This document shows, piece after piece, positions 8,138 through 17,429 of a DNA stretch of 64,000 bases. Both the position numbers and the translations under genes were made by a program. Origin of the DNA: UBA7328 sp002471345 (GTDB lineage: Bacteria > Bacteroidota > Bacteroidia > Chitinophagales > Saprospiraceae). Every line of letters starts with the position of its first letter. Within the stretch, counting starts at the first letter, position 1. Where the stretch lies: NCBI GenBank assembly GCA_964011275.1, contig CAXGOB010000012.1, positions 16,722 through 80,721 on the forward strand, in the 5' to 3' direction. The notes under the pieces were generated by a model. That model saw only the letters and a program-made list of their open reading frames with translations, was not told the origin of the DNA and ran no database searches.

Positions 8138-9451
8138 TTATCGGACCAAGTCTACGGTTCCATGCTTGATAATATCGTCTTCCTCTGGAAAATCAAGCAA
8201 TCCATAGCTCAGAAACCAACCATATGTACCAGTCAGCAAATTTTGACCACCCTTTTTTCCATCCCAAGAATCAATTGGGTTATTACTTTCAAAAACAACA
8301 CTACCCCACTTATCGTATATGAGAAACCTAAAATGAGAAAAGTTTAGATTCTCTGCAAAGGAGGCCATAAAAAAGTCATTTATCCCATCCCCATTTGGTG
8401 AAAAGATGTTTGATAAATAAACATTGTTTAGGCACTCTAATGGTTCTATATCAAGATCCAAACTAATACTACCGCAATCGAGTTCTGCTATAACTGTTTG
8501 AGCCCTAATTTGATCTAGAACTCTAAATTCACCAACGATTCCATCATCCCAATAAAATTCTGCTGATTCCAAAAGTGGAAAATCAAATTCATCCAATAAT
8601 CGAATTTCAAGAGGACGGTCAGCACAAGCCTGGATTTCTTTTGTTAATTCTAATGGTAATTGAGTCAGTTCAAGGTCATCAATATGATAATAAAAAGATC
8701 GAAAAACTCCACTGCTGGCCATTGTTTCAGTACACGGAGGTAATTCTCCAAAGGTTCCAAGAGGCATTATTAATGCAAAGAAGGATTCTCCACCTTTAGC
8801 CTCAAAACAAGTCGATACTAATGTCCATTCCTCGGAACCATCACCTTTAATTTCTTCCGAATCCAAAGTGGCTACCATATCCGCAGAAGTTGAGGCAGAG
8901 CCAAAAGCAAAATTATTAACTACACGTATACTGTCTTCGGACACATAGAGATCAATATGCTTTTCAGGATTGAGGGAACAGCCAGAGAATGAATCATCAA
9001 GTCCTTGAAATGAGCCTTGATTGAATATGGCCATCTGAAAAAAGTAGGTCTGACCTTCTACCAATGGTCTTGTGAGTTCAATAGCTATTCCTTCTGTAAA
9101 ATAGGTTCCATTTGAATTCCAACGTGACCAAATGCCAGCATAGTTACTGCCTTCGAAAGGAGTTAGTTCATCATTCCAAAAAACAAAATCATTTTCATCA
9201 AAATTACAGGTCCCTTCAAAAAAATCAGGGGTTGCATCCAACAAATACCACAGCTTCATCCTTTTAAATCCCTGATCTGGTCGTTCACATTCCCCATCAA
9301 TGACAATCTCAAAACCCCCATCAGGAATGAGGTTTTGCCCATATAAAGAGGAGTAGACGGGAAGAAAATTTAAAACAAAAAGAGCTATAAAATAATATAA
9401 TAAATAGTTGGGATCATTAGTGAATAGTCTTGAATGATTAGATATCATCAT
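8138..9451 (-). CDS. Secreted surface protein with CHU_C-type (gliding-associated, T9SS type B) C-terminal domain
   Basis: 437 residues. The N-terminus has a hydrophobic signal segment (YYFIALFVLNFLPVYSS, about residues 19-35) ending near SLYGQ, followed by NLIPDGGFE, a start typical of carbohydrate-binding-like galactose-binding folds in Bacteroidota surface proteins. The last about 90 residues match the CHU_C pattern: NIFSPNGDGINDFF, then FLIYDKWGSVVFES and DSWDGKKGGQNLLTGTYGWFL. This domain marks export by the type IX system and retention on the surface. Paired cysteines in the middle part suggest disulfides. It is the last gene of the SusCD-side cluster, 43 bp after the FG-GAP gene, so it may be a surface glycan-binding partner. 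The exact ligand is unknown. Confidence 0.75.
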   Translation of the reverse strand: MMISNHSRLFTNDPNYLLYYFIALFVLNFLPVYSSLYGQNLIPDGGFEIVIDGECERPDQGFKRMKLWYLLDATPDFFEGTCNFDENDFVFWNDELTPFEGSNYAGIWSRWNSNGTYFTEGIAIELTRPLVEGQTYFFQMAIFNQGSFQGLDDSFSGCSLNPEKHIDLYVSEDSIRVVNNFAFGSASTSADMVATLDSEEIKGDGSEEWTLVSTCFEAKGGESFFALIMPLGTFGELPPCTETMASSGVFRSFYYHIDDLELTQLPLELTKEIQACADRPLEIRLLDEFDFPLLESAEFYWDDGIVGEFRVLDQIRAQTVIAELDCGSISLDLDIEPLECLNNVYLSNIFSPNGDGINDFFMASFAENLNFSHFRFLIYDKWGSVVFESNNPIDSWDGKKGGQNLLTGTYGWFLSYGLLDFPEEDDIIKHGTVDLVR

Positions 9452-9494
9452 TCTTCAATATATTTTTAAACCAGTTTTAATCCAATCACTAAAT

Positions 9495-11378
9495 TTATAA
9501 TTTGAAAGCTTTTTCTGCGATAATGCTATCATTCGTTCTTAGCTGTATAAAATACATACCGTGAACTAAATCACCTGTCACTTCCCATTTCCAAATACCT
9601 TTTCTGTTTTTCGCAATATCTTGTGATAATAAGGTTTTAACTAATTTTCCTTGTATGTCATAAAGACTTAAATCGAATGGTTCGATGTTTTCAAGTTCAT
9701 ACTCTATTATTACAAAATCAGTAAAGTAACTCGGATATATTTTCAGTTTATTTTCATCAACTACATTGATGTTAGAAATTTCTTCTTCGATAGTTAATAA
9801 TTGATTGGCAGGCACATTGGTCAATTGTTGTGCATTACCTCCTACCCATCTTACTATTACAGAACGTACCGTCTCATGGTCACCTAGTCCAAAATGAGCA
9901 ATGGTACTGTTTTGGGACATATGACTAGAACCACCATCAATTTCCCTTACCAACAACCTATTATCCGTAATAACTTCTACACGTGAACCAATTCCATTCT
10001 TGTCAGCTCTTTTACCCTTAAGCTGAATCTTAAGCCAATTGCCATTGGCAGCATCGTTACGAAATAGAAGAGTGCGCGCAGGAGGTAAAGTCGATGTAGG
10101 ATCACGTGGTTCCTGATTCACTACTAATAAATCCATATCTCCATCATTATCATAATCAAAAACTACTGAGCCCCGCCCAATTCTAGGATCATCAACACCA
10201 GTGCGGCGGCTAACGTCTTTGTAATCGCCATCAAATGACTCAAAGAAAAAATTATGGTTAGGTCTAATCGTAGGGTTTAATGCTCCATTATTTACAAATA
10301 AGTCTAAATCTGTATCATGGTCAAAATCAAAGAAGTTTGCTCCCCAACTAACGGGTACACCACGATAACCAGGATTATTAATAAGTGTAGAAGTATTTCC
10401 AGCAATTTCTCCAAAATTTAGAAAGGATGTGCCATTCTGGTTTTTAACAAAGAGACTAGCACTAATATTAGTGACATAATAATCCATCCAGCCATCAAAG
10501 TCGTGATCACCAGCAGCTATTCCCATCGCGTTCATACCAAAATTGAGCTGAAGCCCATTAGATTTATCTGTTAAAGATTTAATTGGATAATCATTTCTCA
10601 ATGCAACATTAGGATTCGCTTTGAATCCAAAATCATTGGCAATAAGCAAATCGAGATCCTGATCATTATCCCAATCTGTAAAGACACCTTCAAATCCAAA
10701 ACCATCGTGACTCATACCATACAAATCACTTGCCTCTACAAAGTATTCTCCACTGGTATTGATAAATAAAAAATCTACTGCCGGTGCATAATTATTAATA
10801 ATTGTCTGTTCATTGAAAATAGATACACCATTTGGTGATGCTGCAAAATAATTGGCTACGAATAGATCTGGAAAGCCATCAGCATTAATGTCCCCAAAAG
10901 AAGCACTCATACTATTACTTTTATAATTATCCAATCCATATTGGCGTGTAACATCTTTAAAGGTTCCATCTCCATTATTCAGAAAAAGTAAATTGGGTGA
11001 TAACTCTCTATCAGCTTTATAATACATGGTTGTGACCAGAAGGTCCTTGTACCCATCTCTGTTCACATCTGCCGCTGTAGCTCCTTGTGTGTGTATTGGA
11101 ATAGTGTTTTCAAATCCTGCTCCTTCAATAACATTAGTAAAGGTGCCATCTCCGTTATTTTTGTATAGAGCATCTGCATTATTCCCTCCTGTCAGATATA
11201 CATCTTCGAAACCATCGTTATCATAATCTATAATCGCTGCCCCTCCGCCAAAAGTCGCCAAATCCACCTTAAAAGCATGATCAATTCCTGCAAATCTTGA
11301 TACTTCAGTAAAGTATTGTGCTGTGAGGACATTATTAAAAGAAAATGCTAGTAAAAAAAGTATGATCCTTATTCTCAT
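9495..11378 (-). CDS. Secreted FG-GAP/VCBS repeat protein with ASPIC/UnbV domain and T9SS type A tail
   Basis: 627 residues. A signal peptide (MRIRIILFLLAFSFNNVLTAQ) is followed by a series of FG-GAP/VCBS repeats with calcium-loop motifs such as DYDNDGFEDVYLTGG, DVNRDGYKDLLVT, DINADGFPDLFVAN, DWDNDQDLDLLIAND and DYDNDGDMDLLVVN, forming an integrin-like beta-propeller. An ASPIC/UnbV domain follows (about 470-540: IGSRVEVITDN..HFGLGDHETVRSVIVRW). The last about 75 residues (KLKIYPSYFTDFVIIEYEL ... GMYFIQLRTNDSIIAEKAFKL) form a type A sorting domain. Proteins of this kind are often encoded beside SusC/SusD and are presumed to bind glycans on the surface. An intrinsic terminator precedes it, so it may have its own promoter. 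Confidence 0.85.
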   Translation of the reverse strand: MRIRIILFLLAFSFNNVLTAQYFTEVSRFAGIDHAFKVDLATFGGGAAIIDYDNDGFEDVYLTGGNNADALYKNNGDGTFTNVIEGAGFENTIPIHTQGATAADVNRDGYKDLLVTTMYYKADRELSPNLLFLNNGDGTFKDVTRQYGLDNYKSNSMSASFGDINADGFPDLFVANYFAASPNGVSIFNEQTIINNYAPAVDFLFINTSGEYFVEASDLYGMSHDGFGFEGVFTDWDNDQDLDLLIANDFGFKANPNVALRNDYPIKSLTDKSNGLQLNFGMNAMGIAAGDHDFDGWMDYYVTNISASLFVKNQNGTSFLNFGEIAGNTSTLINNPGYRGVPVSWGANFFDFDHDTDLDLFVNNGALNPTIRPNHNFFFESFDGDYKDVSRRTGVDDPRIGRGSVVFDYDNDGDMDLLVVNQEPRDPTSTLPPARTLLFRNDAANGNWLKIQLKGKRADKNGIGSRVEVITDNRLLVREIDGGSSHMSQNSTIAHFGLGDHETVRSVIVRWVGGNAQQLTNVPANQLLTIEEEISNINVVDENKLKIYPSYFTDFVIIEYELENIEPFDLSLYDIQGKLVKTLLSQDIAKNRKGIWKWEVTGDLVHGMYFIQLRTNDSIIAEKAFKL

Positions 11379-11480
11379 CAGGTTAATTTTTACTTGTTCA
11401 GATAGTTGGCTTACCGCATTGTCTATTTCTAAAATTATAATAATTCTTTATACTCAGTACACAGATATTAAAAACTATGG

Positions 11481-11512
11481 AAAAAAAGATAGGCCCAATC
11501 GAAATCAGGCCC
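11481..11512 (-). terminator. Intrinsic terminator after susD
   Basis: On the minus strand a 9-pair stem GGGCCTGAT / ATTGGGCCT (including G-T pairs) closes a TTCG tetraloop, followed by ATC and seven T. It lies 34 bp after the susD stop and about 100 bp before the FG-GAP gene, so it probably ends most susCD transcripts. Confidence 0.7.
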
Positions 11513-11545
11513 ATTTTACATTTTAATTAATCTGTTGAGATATTA

Positions 11546-13111
11546 TCAATATCCAGGATTTTGTGTCAAATTGGGATTCAAATCCATTTCCTTTTGAGGA
11601 ATAGGAAATAGCATATGCTTAGGATCAATAAAGACTCTTGTATCAATTGATTCTCCAAATAATGTGATTGTATTTCTAACTTCAGCATCACCCCATCTTA
11701 ACAAATCAAAATATCTGGTACCTTCCCAAGGGAACTCAACATGACGCTCCTGCTTTATTGCATCTAACATTTGTGACTTGCTCAATCCTGAAACGAGATC
11801 TGGCAAACCCGCTCTATTACGGACCTGGTTAATGGCATCATAAACGTCCTGATTAGGCCCTGAAACTTCATTTGTCGCCTCAGCGAAATACAGCAAAATA
11901 TCTGCATAACGGAACAAAATAAGATTAGTCTCGTTGCACGAACATCCACCTTCGCCAATAGTAGCATCAAGATCTACCCATTTTCTAATAGCATAAAATG
12001 GTGAAAATCCTGAAAGGCTGGCATCATACAGTTCACCTCTCCATTCAGAAACTCCAGGTACAAATAAATTGCCAAACATCCGTGGATCTCTGTTAGCATA
12101 TGGGTTCTCAGGATCAAATAAAGGAGATTCGTCAATAGACATACCATCAGTCATCTGAAAGGCATTTGCCAACTGATCACTGGGTGTTATAGAACCCCAT
12201 CCTCTCCCTGGAGCACCTTCTGGTCCTGGAGCAAGTGCCACTTGCATGAAATTTCCTTCTCCTTGGGTTCCTTCCGTATACTGAATATCAAAGAGTACTT
12301 CCCTATTGTTCTCATTATCTGCACTAAACACGGATTCGTAGTCATCCAGCAATCCAATCACACTTGGATTAGCCGCTGACAAGTCCATGAGCTTTCTAGC
12401 TTCTGCAATGGCTCCCTGGTAATCCTTATTGTACAATTTTAAACGAGTCTTTACGGCTATAGCAGCCTGCTTAGTAGGTCGTCCAATGTCTCCGTTGAAA
12501 GGTGTTATATCCAGATTTGCTTCTGCAAAGTCCAAATCATCATAGATGGATGATAGTACTTCTGATTTTGGTGTTCTCCCTACTACCAATCCTTCGTCAC
12601 GTGTTAATACATTCAAAACAAGTGGAACATCACCATAAAGATTAACCATCTCCTGATAAATTAATCCCCTCAAAAACATTGCCTCAGCGACTATTTTGCT
12701 TTCACTTTCGGAATCTAAACCAACATTTCCAACATTTGCAAGCACTGAATTGGCTCTAAATATTCCTTCATAACCGAAGTCCCATTTGCTGTTTATTATT
12801 CCTCCAGAAGTCGCACTATGTTCACCTTTGGCGATGGTCGTATATTCTTGCTCCCATGGGCAACATCCAACACCATTGTCTGTTAGGATATCAAAATTTT
12901 GATGCATCCAGTAAAATGATCCCCCCCAAATACTCCCTTGGAAAACATCATAGATACCATTAAGTGCTCGAAGAACATCTTCCTGTGTTTCAAAAAATCC
13001 TTCTACACTTCCTTCACTGATAGGTGCTTTTTCAAGAAAGCTATCACTGCACCCTACGGCACCCAAAATAACGAGTGCAAATACAAGAAGAGTTTTATTA
13101 ATTGATTTCAT
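11546..13111 (-). CDS. susD: RagB/SusD family outer-membrane glycan-binding lipoprotein
   Basis: 521 residues. A lipoprotein signal MKSINKTLLVFALVILGAVGC gives a lipid-anchored Cys21. The SusD N-terminal hallmark follows: SFLEKAPISEGSVEGFFETQEDVLRALNGIYD. The middle holds the TPR-like helices (VAEAMFLRGLIYQEMVNLYGDVPLV; ETNLILFRYADILLYFAEATNE). The C-terminus has the family signature INQVRNRAGLPDL..QERHVEFPWEGTRYFDLLRWG and the closing PIPQKEMDLNPNLTQNPGY. It sits over the SusC channel and captures the glycan. It is encoded 24 bp after susC and followed by a terminator. Confidence 0.93.
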   Translation of the reverse strand: MKSINKTLLVFALVILGAVGCSDSFLEKAPISEGSVEGFFETQEDVLRALNGIYDVFQGSIWGGSFYWMHQNFDILTDNGVGCCPWEQEYTTIAKGEHSATSGGIINSKWDFGYEGIFRANSVLANVGNVGLDSESESKIVAEAMFLRGLIYQEMVNLYGDVPLVLNVLTRDEGLVVGRTPKSEVLSSIYDDLDFAEANLDITPFNGDIGRPTKQAAIAVKTRLKLYNKDYQGAIAEARKLMDLSAANPSVIGLLDDYESVFSADNENNREVLFDIQYTEGTQGEGNFMQVALAPGPEGAPGRGWGSITPSDQLANAFQMTDGMSIDESPLFDPENPYANRDPRMFGNLFVPGVSEWRGELYDASLSGFSPFYAIRKWVDLDATIGEGGCSCNETNLILFRYADILLYFAEATNEVSGPNQDVYDAINQVRNRAGLPDLVSGLSKSQMLDAIKQERHVEFPWEGTRYFDLLRWGDAEVRNTITLFGESIDTRVFIDPKHMLFPIPQKEMDLNPNLTQNPGY

Positions 13112-13135
13112 TTTAATAATTTTTTTCTATTTGAA

Positions 13136-16100
13136 TTAAAACTTGATATTCACTCCTCCAGTAAACATTTTTAATTGGGGATAAACAGCTGTTCCGTTTG
13201 TTTCTCTCGGTGGTCTTTCTGGGTCAAACCCTATAAAGTCTGTAACAGTAAATAAATTCGTGCCATTTACAAATATTCTAGCGCTTTTAATAAAATTGTC
13301 TTTGAACATATCTGCTGGGAAATTATATCCAATTTGTAAATTCTTGAGTCTGAAATAGCTCCTACTCGTGGTAAACCAAGAATGATCTACACTGTAATTC
13401 GACCCTTGACTTATCGACAATCTCGGTAGAGAAGCATCTGTGTTTTGAGGAGTCCATCGATCTCTCCAAATCGCGGAAACACCACCACTATTTGCAAAAG
13501 GAGCGAAAAATCGTCCTGTCTCAAATACTTGAGCATCAGCAATACCTTGAAATATAGCAGCCACATCAAATCCTTGAAATGAGAACGATGTATTGATCCC
13601 ATAGGTCCAGGTAGGTTCGTCCTTACCCAATACCGTTCGATCTTCAAAGTTGACAACACCATCGCCGTTAGTATCTTCATACTGCAAGTCACCTGGTGCT
13701 GGAGCGCCAAAAATAGATTGATCAGGAGCTGCATCAATTTCTGACTGAGATTGGAAAATTCCAAGGGCATTCATACCATAAAGAGCATTGATCGGTGATC
13801 CTCTTTGAATGATAAATGCGCCATCGATTACCCTATCAGCTTGTCCTAATAACATTGGGTCAATTTGCTTTACCTCACTATTCACGTGAGTAACATTAAA
13901 GCCAATACTAAAATTTCCTTTGCCAAAATTATGTTGATAACTTGTAAATAATTCCCAACCTTTATTCTGCACTTCGGCTATGTTAACCGTGGTTGGTGTT
14001 CTCACACCTGTTACTCCTGGGTTATTTTGATCAAACAATATGTCTGAGGCATTTCTAACAAAATAATCGGCTTCAACGCTTAAAGCACCATTGAGCATAG
14101 ATGCATTTATTCCTATATCCGTTTGTGTTGATGTTTCCCATCGGATATCTGAGTTTCCTAGTGAGGATTGTGCAGCAGCACCTACAATGGTTCCACCAAA
14201 ATTATAGGCTGGCTCAAATGATATACTTGCAGCAAAAGGATAATTGCTACCTAAATTCTGATTGCCTAACTGGCCCCATGAACCCCGAATTTTAAGAAAC
14301 TCAATAAATCCACTATTGTCGAAGAAATCTTCTTCAGACAGAACCCATCCTGCCGATACTGATGGGAAAGTACCCCATCTGTTATTGGCACCAAATCTAG
14401 ATGAACCATCACGTCTAATATTGAATTCAAACAAATACTTATTGTCAAAATCATAATTTACACGACCAAAAAAGGAACGTAATGCCCATTCCGTGGCTCC
14501 ACCCGAGTTTGTAGATGTCTCGGGGTTACCAGTACTTAATGCAGGCAATGAATTACTTGGTATTTCTAACCTTGCAGCTTGAAAGAATTTGGTTTCTGAA
14601 CTTTCCTGATTAATACCTCCTAATACTTTGAAATTGTGATTGTCGAAAGATTTTTCATAAGTGGCTTGTAACCAAGAAGTAAGATTTAATGTTTCTTGAT
14701 GGAAGTTAGTAAACTGACGGTTTTCAAGCCATATAAGTCCTAAATCACCTGTTCGCCAATCATAAGTTTCAAATCTACGATTAAAGAAATCATCGTCATC
14801 TGTTTGGTAGTTCGCTGCAAATGTTCCTTTTATCTTGAAATTATCAATTGGCTCATACTCCGCATAAAAACTGCCAAGAAATCGATTATCCTTAAGGACT
14901 CTGTTCAAAGCTTGAACCTCTGCAAGGATATTTGGAGTTGAAAGTTCAAGACTATTTAAAGTTCTATCTCTATCTGCCAATCTACCCTGACTATCATATG
15001 CTGGAAAGTTAGGTCCGAGACGTGTGGCTCTTGCCAATACTCCTCCGTCCTGACCTACATTATCAAGATTGGATTCCTGACGACTTATATAGAAACTACC
15101 TCCAATATCAAATCTATCATTCACCTCGGTGTCAATATTTATTCTTGCATTGTATCTTTTACTACCATCCGTATTTTTTACTATTGACTCTTGATCCAAA
15201 TATCCAAGAGAAATATTAAAGTTCGTAGTTTCACTTCCACCACTGATTGAAAGATTATGTTGCTGTATCGCACCATTTCTAAATATCTCATTAAACCAGT
15301 TGGTATTCGGACCATTGGCATAATCATTGATCACGTCTGCTGGATAAAGGGGAGGTCTTCCTGAGTTGATATCCGCTTCATTTCTAAGATTCATGAATTC
15401 CTGTGAGTCCCAAATGTAATCAGGAACAGAATTGACCTGAGATGTACCAGTAAACCCTGTATAGTTGAAAGTAGGTTTAGAATTACGTTCACCCCTTTTT
15501 GTAGTCACTAAAACGACACCATTTGCTGCCCTGGCTCCATATATCGCAGCCGAAGCAGCATCCTTGAGAACTGTAACTGACTCAATATCATTCGGATCTA
15601 TATTATCAAAAGGAGCTTCTATTCCATCCACAAGAATCAATGGATCGGGATTATTGAGTGTACCTATACCTCTAATCCTAATGGTTGCCCCATCCTGTCC
15701 AGGTTCTCCCGAATTTTGGTTTACCCATACACCGCTTACTTGTCCTTGTAAACTTTGTGATGCACTTGTGAGGGGTCGTGCAGCGAGAATCTCCGCATCA
15801 ACGATTCCTACAGCTCCCGTGAGGTTGGCTTTCTTCTGTGTACCATATCCAGTTACTACAACTTCATCCAGCTGGCTACCGGCTTGGAGAACCACATCAA
15901 TATTAGAGCTTGTTCCCACAGTAATTTCTTGGGAAGCAAATCCAGTAAACGAGAAAACCAAGACATCGCCTTCATTAGCTTCAATTGAGTAAGATCCAGA
16001 AATATCAGTTATTGTTCCAGATGAAGTTCCTTTGACCAATACATTAGCACCGATAAGGCCTTCTCCGTCGGTAGCAGATATGATTCCACTAACAGTCTGA

Positions 16101-16165
16101 CTGACTCCATTAAAAGAAATCAACATGGAAAAAGAGATCAATATACACTGAGTTAGTTTTTTCAT
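13136..16165 (-). CDS. susC: SusC/RagA family TonB-linked outer-membrane transporter
   Basis: About 1009 residues from the ATG at 16165 (MKKLTQCILISFSMLISF signal). A longer frame begins at 16237, but its first 24 residues are not signal-like and would overlap the divergent regulator's leader. Domains: signal peptide, carboxypeptidase-regulatory-like domain (VSGIISATDGEGLIGANVLV), TonB box/plug (LDEVVVTGYGTQKKANLTGAV; QGQVSGVWVNQNSGEPGQDG; IRIRGIGTLNNPDPLILVDG; ESVTVLKDAASAAIYGARAANG), then a 22-strand barrel ending in MFTGGVNIKF with terminal Phe. Imports the glycan oligomer captured by SusD using TonB energy. First gene of the susCD operon, transcribed divergently from the Nudix regulator. 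Confidence 0.95.
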   Translation of the reverse strand: MKKLTQCILISFSMLISFNGVSQTVSGIISATDGEGLIGANVLVKGTSSGTITDISGSYSIEANEGDVLVFSFTGFASQEITVGTSSNIDVVLQAGSQLDEVVVTGYGTQKKANLTGAVGIVDAEILAARPLTSASQSLQGQVSGVWVNQNSGEPGQDGATIRIRGIGTLNNPDPLILVDGIEAPFDNIDPNDIESVTVLKDAASAAIYGARAANGVVLVTTKRGERNSKPTFNYTGFTGTSQVNSVPDYIWDSQEFMNLRNEADINSGRPPLYPADVINDYANGPNTNWFNEIFRNGAIQQHNLSISGGSETTNFNISLGYLDQESIVKNTDGSKRYNARINIDTEVNDRFDIGGSFYISRQESNLDNVGQDGGVLARATRLGPNFPAYDSQGRLADRDRTLNSLELSTPNILAEVQALNRVLKDNRFLGSFYAEYEPIDNFKIKGTFAANYQTDDDDFFNRRFETYDWRTGDLGLIWLENRQFTNFHQETLNLTSWLQATYEKSFDNHNFKVLGGINQESSETKFFQAARLEIPSNSLPALSTGNPETSTNSGGATEWALRSFFGRVNYDFDNKYLFEFNIRRDGSSRFGANNRWGTFPSVSAGWVLSEEDFFDNSGFIEFLKIRGSWGQLGNQNLGSNYPFAASISFEPAYNFGGTIVGAAAQSSLGNSDIRWETSTQTDIGINASMLNGALSVEADYFVRNASDILFDQNNPGVTGVRTPTTVNIAEVQNKGWELFTSYQHNFGKGNFSIGFNVTHVNSEVKQIDPMLLGQADRVIDGAFIIQRGSPINALYGMNALGIFQSQSEIDAAPDQSIFGAPAPGDLQYEDTNGDGVVNFEDRTVLGKDEPTWTYGINTSFSFQGFDVAAIFQGIADAQVFETGRFFAPFANSGGVSAIWRDRWTPQNTDASLPRLSISQGSNYSVDHSWFTTSRSYFRLKNLQIGYNFPADMFKDNFIKSARIFVNGTNLFTVTDFIGFDPERPPRETNGTAVYPQLKMFTGGVNIKF

Positions 16166-16211
16166 AGCAGAATTATTAATTCCAATAATTGGTGATAATT
16201 TAATTAAAATT

Positions 16212-16268
16212 TGTGTAATAATACAAAAACAAAACATAAATCACTAAAAGAAGTGTTATTTTTACACA
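16212..16268. promoter_or_regulatory. Divergent control region with an inverted repeat between susC and the Nudix regulator
   Basis: The 123-bp gap between the two divergent starts (16165 and 16289) contains TGTGTAA (16212-16218) and its exact inverse TTACACA (16262-16268), 43 bp apart, in very AT-rich DNA. It is a possible operator pair for the neighbouring regulator. A chance match is not excluded. Confidence 0.25.
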
Positions 16269-16288
16269 TTAAAATTAATAATGTCTTC

Positions 16289-17026
16289 ATGGACATCTCA
16301 AATAGCTCAGTAAAAATTCCCAAACACCTTAAAGATTTGCCAAAATTTTACAGTGGTGTCGAAAAATTACTTATTGCTGTTGACTGCATTATTTTTGGAT
16401 TTGATAAAAATAACCTCAAGTTATTGCTCTTTAAAAGGAAGGTCCAACCTTTTAAGGATAACTGGACACTAATAGGAAGCTTTGTTCGTAAAGGCGAAAA
16501 TCTAGACCAGGCAGCAAAAAGAATACTTTATGAAGCTACGGGCCTATCAGAAGTGTTATTAAAGCAATTGTTCTGTTATGGCAGAACAGATCGTGATCCA
16601 GGTGATCGGGTTATTTCAATTGCCTATTATGCATTAATCCCTTTAATCGAAGATGATGAATGTACAAATGGTGAATATAAGGCACAGTGGTTTGAAGTGG
16701 ACAATGCACCCTCGTTAATCCTTGATCATAATGAAATGGTCTTTAGTGCTAGAAAAAAGCTTTGTGAGAATGCCAAATATGAACCCATCGGATTTGAATT
16801 GCTACCTCAGAAATTCACTTTGCCACAATTAAGGTTATTGTACGAAGCTTTGTTTCAAAGAAAACTAGATCGACGAAATTTCAGTAAAAAAATACTATCT
16901 ATGGATATTCTTGAAAAACTGGATGAAAAGGATAAAAGCACTTCTACCAAAGGAGCCAACTTGTATCGATTTGATGAATTGAAATACAAGGATAAGTTAG
17001 AAAATGGATTCTATTTTAAAATTTAG
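16289..17026 (+). CDS. NrtR/AraR-like Nudix-domain transcriptional regulator
   Basis: 245 residues from ATG 16289 (a longer TTG-started frame from 16211 adds 26 unconvincing residues). The N-terminal half is a Nudix fold: LLIAVDCIIFGFDKNNLKLLLFKR, then a degenerate Nudix box GSFVRKGENLDQAAKRILYE in which the catalytic REUxEE pattern reads RILYEA, so hydrolysis is unlikely. It then has YGRTDRDPGDRVISIAYYALI. The C-terminal half (from about residue 175, LPQKFTLPQLRLLYEALFQRKLDRRNFSKKIL) is the winged helix typical of NrtR and of the Bacteroides arabinose regulator AraR. The likely role is to sense a sugar or sugar phosphate and control the divergent susCD operon. The ligand cannot be read from the sequence. 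Confidence 0.8.
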   Translation: MDISNSSVKIPKHLKDLPKFYSGVEKLLIAVDCIIFGFDKNNLKLLLFKRKVQPFKDNWTLIGSFVRKGENLDQAAKRILYEATGLSEVLLKQLFCYGRTDRDPGDRVISIAYYALIPLIEDDECTNGEYKAQWFEVDNAPSLILDHNEMVFSARKKLCENAKYEPIGFELLPQKFTLPQLRLLYEALFQRKLDRRNFSKKILSMDILEKLDEKDKSTSTKGANLYRFDELKYKDKLENGFYFKI

Positions 17027-17298
17027 CTAATTAGGACAGGTTTGAAGTCATTTAGCAGTTTCAATATGTCAACAAACATATTACTATAACCAATCATTCC
17101 AATATTGATGAAATAAAAGTGTCTTCTATTCAAATTTGATTTGGGACCCAACCTCTTAATAGTCAATATATGCTTAAAAGTAAATTGAAAGAAATGTAAC
17201 CATCTTCTTGGGTGCAAGATGATATGGCTCTTCCTATAAATGCTCTTGTTCTGAATAATTTTTCCTTGTCCTTGGATTGAGAAATTAGTAATTGTCAT
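17023..17298 (-). CDS. Doubtful 91-residue ORF, possibly a gene remnant
   Basis: The 403-bp space between the regulator and the NADH dehydrogenase (17027-17429) holds one minus-strand frame of 91 codons. It is basic and aromatic (for example HPRRWLHFFQFTFKHIL and LNRRHFYFINIGMIGYSN), which looks more protein-like than a random AT-rich frame, but I recognise no family. It overlaps the regulator's stop codon by 4 bp. It could be the C-terminal remnant of a lost gene. Nothing else is visible in this space apart from an AT-rich stretch, presumably the promoter of the plus-strand NADH dehydrogenase. Confidence 0.25.
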   Translation of the reverse strand: MTITNFSIQGQGKIIQNKSIYRKSHIILHPRRWLHFFQFTFKHILTIKRLGPKSNLNRRHFYFINIGMIGYSNMFVDILKLLNDFKPVLIS

Positions 17299-17429
17299 AA
17301 ATATGAGACCTCATCTTATTCTTCTAAAAGAATAAGTAAAAAATTAGAAATATGATTTCCTATTTTTCATTTGTATGTATAGAGTTACGATTGTGAAGGG
17401 TCTAATTATTCTATATCAATTTAAAATAA

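Noticed and set aside
15465..15992. 175-residue plus-strand ORF opposite the susC start region
   Set aside because: Antisense shadow of the strongly conserved plug region; Ser/Thr/Pro-rich nonsense composition.
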